A stretch of 64,000 nt of DNA. Source: Anaerolineales bacterium UBA2395. Lineage in GTDB: Bacteria; Chloroflexota; Anaerolineae; Anaerolineales; Villigracilaceae. The notes under the pieces are model-generated. The model was not told the origin of the DNA. It ran no database searches and saw nothing but the letters and a program-made list of their open reading frames with translations. The stretch spans positions 1 through 64,000 of the forward strand of contig DDSH01000010.1 of assembly GCA_002343775.1 (NCBI GenBank). The letters are read 5' to 3'. Below, piece by piece: positions 61,762 to 64,000 of the stretch; position 1 is the first letter of the stretch, and every line of letters begins with the position of its first letter. Both the position numbers and the translations under genes were made by a program.

Positions 61762-62774
61762 GGAGCAGCCCCTGACAACATAGAGAGGATGTATTGCTTC
61801 ACGTTTTCATCCGTGAAGGATTGCCAGGCTTCCGGTAGCGGTAGCATGTCGAGATGGTGGGTGATGCTCAACCACCTCGCATCCCAGGGTTGGGAGTCGT
61901 ACAAGGTCGCCACGGTCAGGCGGTCGCTGGCGTTTTCCTCTGCATTGATGATTTCCAACTTCGGTTCGGTTTGTGTTCCCAGCCAGACCCACTGCCCATC
62001 ACCAAGATACCCAAAGAGTAGAAAGGAACGCATGGGTGTGGCAGGCGATGTGTACATGTGACCGTTCAGCGAATGGAGGATCCGGGTGTTCTCGGCATCC
62101 TCCGCCACCAGACAGATCACCGGATATTCCCCACCCCAAACTTCCACGTGATTGCCTTCAACAGAAGAGGTCTCGAAGCAACCGCGCAAGGCATAGGTCA
62201 CAGCTGCTTTGCCGTTGGCGTCGAGCCGCCATTCCCTGAATTCAGGATGGGTTGGAATGAAACTGACCGGCACATCAATGAGTTCATTCGCGTTCTTCGG
62301 GATCGTCACCGTTTCCATCTGACGCATGGGCATTTCTGTGAACCCAAGCAATTCGGTGGCTTCGTCGCGGCTATAACCTACATGCACTGCCAGTGCCCAG
62401 GCAACGGTTTTCTCCAAGCCTTGATAGACACAGGCAGGCTGGATGACCAGATGGGTCTCGTTGATCACAGTTTGCGTAAAGGACCACTGGCTTGAGTCAG
62501 TTGGGCAGCCGGACGATGCTTCTGTTTCGGTTGTTTCTGTTACAGGGATTTCGGTCGCCACCGGGGCTTGGGTTTCAGTTGGGATGGAGACCATTTCCGG
62601 TGTGGCATGTACGCGGCTCATCATCCAATAACGATTGAGTCCTGCCATGCCTCCGGCCATCATTAGCAGGAGCAGGATCAAGCCCGTCACAACTGTGTAG
62701 ACGCGCGGTTGTCGTTTTCCGGCAAGGTCTTGATAGGTTAATCCATCCAGGATCGTTTTCCAAAGGGATTTCAT
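61758..62774 (-). CDS. Single-pass membrane protein of the Tad-like cluster
   Basis: 338 residues. Cytoplasmic start (1-24), one helix (about 25-50, VYTVVTGLILLLLMMAGGMAGL), a Thr/Glu/Pro-rich linker (IPTETQAPVATEIPVTETTETE) and an extracellular domain of about 250 residues with four or more cysteines. No family recognised. The ATGA overlap with the secreted protein gene downstream indicates joint expression. Confidence 0.65.
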   Translation of the reverse strand: MKSLWKTILDGLTYQDLAGKRQPRVYTVVTGLILLLLMMAGGMAGLNRYWMMSRVHATPEMVSIPTETQAPVATEIPVTETTETEASSGCPTDSSQWSFTQTVINETHLVIQPACVYQGLEKTVAWALAVHVGYSRDEATELLGFTEMPMRQMETVTIPKNANELIDVPVSFIPTHPEFREWRLDANGKAAVTYALRGCFETSSVEGNHVEVWGGEYPVICLVAEDAENTRILHSLNGHMYTSPATPMRSFLLFGYLGDGQWVWLGTQTEPKLEIINAEENASDRLTVATLYDSQPWDARWLSITHHLDMLPLPEAWQSFTDENVKQYILSMLSGAAP

Positions 62775-62789
62775 TCTTCTCCAAAAAAA

Positions 62790-63278
62790 TCATTGATCTT
62801 CGCGGGTGACGCCATGCGCCAGATAGCCAATGGCGCGCACGGTCACCCAGCGGGCGGGCAAGAGATACCCGGCAGATCGAACTTGTGCAGTGAGATAACA
62901 GGCGGGACGACCTTGATGGCGCCCGCAGGAGACCGAGGTCAGTTGTGCCGATCCCGGTTGCTGGGAATTGAAGTACGCTGCGGCAATCCCGTTGCCCGCA
63001 GTCGTCACGGTGATGGTTCCATCCGGCAGGACCGTGATCTCCTGCGCGCCGGCATGGGCGGCAAGGTCGGCGGCTGCCACGGTTTCCATCACGCGCGCAT
63101 TGGTCACCATGTAGTCGAGGATGCCCAACAGAAAGAGCGACATGATCGGCATCAGGATGGCGAACAGGGCAATGGATTGTCCTTTCTCAGTGTCACGTGT
63201 TTTAGTGCCAGGTGTCAGGAGGGTACCTTTATGACGCTGACCTGATACCTGATACCGGAGAACCTGATACTTCCTCAT
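62790..63278 (-). CDS. TadE/TadG-like pseudopilin with repeat-derived N terminus
   Basis: Start at 63278, ATGA overlap with the TadE gene upstream. 162 residues. Residues 2-30 (KYQVLRYQVSGQRHKGTLL...) read from an ATCAGGT heptamer repeat. Then comes the usual TadE/G start EKGQSIALFAILMPIMSLFLLGILD, with GQ before the hydrophobic helix and VMETVAAADLAAHAGAQ after it. This is the standard pseudopilin layout with one membrane helix and an exported domain. Confidence 0.72.
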   Translation of the reverse strand: MRKYQVLRYQVSGQRHKGTLLTPGTKTRDTEKGQSIALFAILMPIMSLFLLGILDYMVTNARVMETVAAADLAAHAGAQEITVLPDGTITVTTAGNGIAAAYFNSQQPGSAQLTSVSCGRHQGRPACYLTAQVRSAGYLLPARWVTVRAIGYLAHGVTREDQ

Positions 63279-63691
63279 CGCCACTTTGCCTTCCAGGTCT
63301 CCGAACGCGAGATAAACCATTCGCTGTTCCATCCAGACTCGCTCAAACCCAGTAGACCGTCGAACAAGGTCGGTGCTTGAAACGAGACCAAACATTGACC
63401 CGGTTCTCCCGGTCCGCTGGGAGGTGAAACCTGCACCCGATATTGCACACCTGCGGTCCCAGACCAATCGGCATTCAGGGTCTGCCAGGCAACATTCCCG
63501 GCATTGCTTCGGGCACGTGCCGGGTCAGGCGATTGCGAGAGGAATTGGGAACAGGCATAGGCTGCGGCGGTCGCGGCAGTACGAGCGCGATGGGTGGGAA
63601 TCCAGGCAAGCAGACCGAATGCCATGATGACTGCCAGCATGGCGAACAAGGCGGTCTCCGCCAGGGCTTGTCCACGTTCTTTACTTTTCAT
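63275..63691 (-). CDS. TadE-like pseudopilin
   Basis: 138 residues. KERGQALAETALFAMLAVIMAFGLLAW is the TadE signature: G-Q-x3-E-x-A before the hydrophobic helix, with E in the +5-like position used by prepilin peptidase. A helix rich in Ala (RTAATAAAYACSQF) and an exported domain follow. The prepilin peptidases encoded at 42883-43344 and 45945-46340 are candidate processing enzymes. It overlaps both neighbours by 4 bases. Confidence 0.82.
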   Translation of the reverse strand: MKSKERGQALAETALFAMLAVIMAFGLLAWIPTHRARTAATAAAYACSQFLSQSPDPARARSNAGNVAWQTLNADWSGTAGVQYRVQVSPPSGPGEPGQCLVSFQAPTLFDGLLGLSESGWNSEWFISRSETWKAKWR

Positions 63692-64000
63692 TCGAACCCT
63701 CCGGCAGGGGGCGGACCAGGATAGAAGCGCCAGAGCCGAAAATTGGTCTCGGCGCGTTGTGCTTCGATCAGGCGGACGCCAAAGATCCAGGTGCTTGAGT
63801 CCTCCACACGGATCAACGAACGCACCTGACGCGGACCGGTTTGCCCGGCGTTGATGCGGTCTGCCAGATCAGGCCATAAGACATTGTTTCGGGCATGTTC
63901 GGTTGCCGGGGTGTTGTATGAACCGGAGGCGACACCTGTGATGAAAACGCCCCAGTCCGTGGCGGCGGAACGGAAGGCGTAGAACGCGGCAAAGGTCATG
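63688..64000 (-). CDS. Tad-like pseudopilin, C-terminal part (cut by right edge)
   Basis: 104 or more residues visible. The visible part (FAAFYAFRSAATDWGVFITG, HARNNVLWPDLADRINAGQTG) resembles the post-helix region of TadE/TadG proteins, where YxxR-x-AA follows the membrane helix. The helix itself would lie beyond 64000. An ATG at 63999 exists, but the sequence reads as internal. ATGA overlap with the TadE gene. Confidence 0.5.
   Translation of the reverse strand, partial: MTFAAFYAFRSAATDWGVFITGVASGSYNTPATEHARNNVLWPDLADRINAGQTGPRQVRSLIRVEDSSTWIFGVRLIEAQRAETNFRLWRFYPGPPPAGGFE

Noticed and set aside
1..64000. tRNA, rRNA, riboswitch or complete insertion-sequence genes.
   Set aside because: None recognised by eye; no transposase motif or paired IS ends were found.

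Overview
The window looks like a chromosomal segment of an uncultured Chloroflexota bacterium, probably Anaerolineae. This is an inference. It rests on lipoproteins and membrane proteins with Thr/Pro-rich linkers after the signal or membrane segment, LRR-Roc GTPases, a NACHT ATPase, Tad-like/PrgI-like secretion genes, an inactivated-type family B polymerase, moderate GC content and many short palindromic repeats between genes. No rRNA or tRNA gene was seen.

Layout. 1-1040: end of a SNF2-type helicase and a small zinc-finger protein, closed by a terminator. 1169-18833: a complete type I-E CRISPR-Cas locus read on the minus strand. Its order is small winged-helix regulator, cas3, cse1, cse2, cas7, cas5, cas6e, cas1, cas2, then an array of 118 repeats and 117 spacers counted by eye. 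Cas3 is fused at its N terminus to a full-length HTH-WYL regulator. 18834-23479: a decayed stretch with remnants of an ABC solute-binding protein and a pentapeptide/lectin-like protein, plus two intact envelope proteins. 23480-25906: a PD-(D/E)XK-DinG/XPD helicase. 25973-33249: two LRR-Roc GTPases and a NACHT-membrane protein, resembling bacterial NLR-type immune ATPases. 33512-37453: a tightly packed operon coding for a TIR-TM-FGE protein, a sortase, a cNBD-like-TM-TPR protein and a small surface protein with a sorting-like C terminus.

37780-46340: a minus-strand operon with a relaxase/nuclease-like protein, M23 peptidase, TadB/C-like protein, PrgI-like protein, small pilin-like membrane proteins, a DnaB-like ATPase, a VirB6/TrbL-like channel protein and two A24 prepilin peptidases. 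This is a hybrid type IV secretion/Tad apparatus. 46775-50901: small housekeeping or stress genes (SRPBCC, two VOC proteins, an ECF-like sigma factor, TraB-like, DinB). 51015-54508: an operon with a LuxR-type HTH protein, a P-loop-less RecA-like protein, a small helical protein and a PolB2-like polymerase. It is read from a TTGACA/TATTAT promoter whose spacer contains a perfect GAAC-N4-GTTC LexA-type box. 54973-60189: a WD40-like lipoprotein, a membrane-tethered XRE regulator and a GH10-like lipoprotein. 60541-64000: TadE/TadG-like and secreted envelope proteins, cut by the right edge.

The main candidates for undescribed biology are the SOS-boxed PolB2/RecA-like operon, the TIR-FGE/sortase/cNBD-TPR operon, the WYL-Cas3 fusion with its palindromic operators, and the NLR-like cluster with AT-rich sensor modules.
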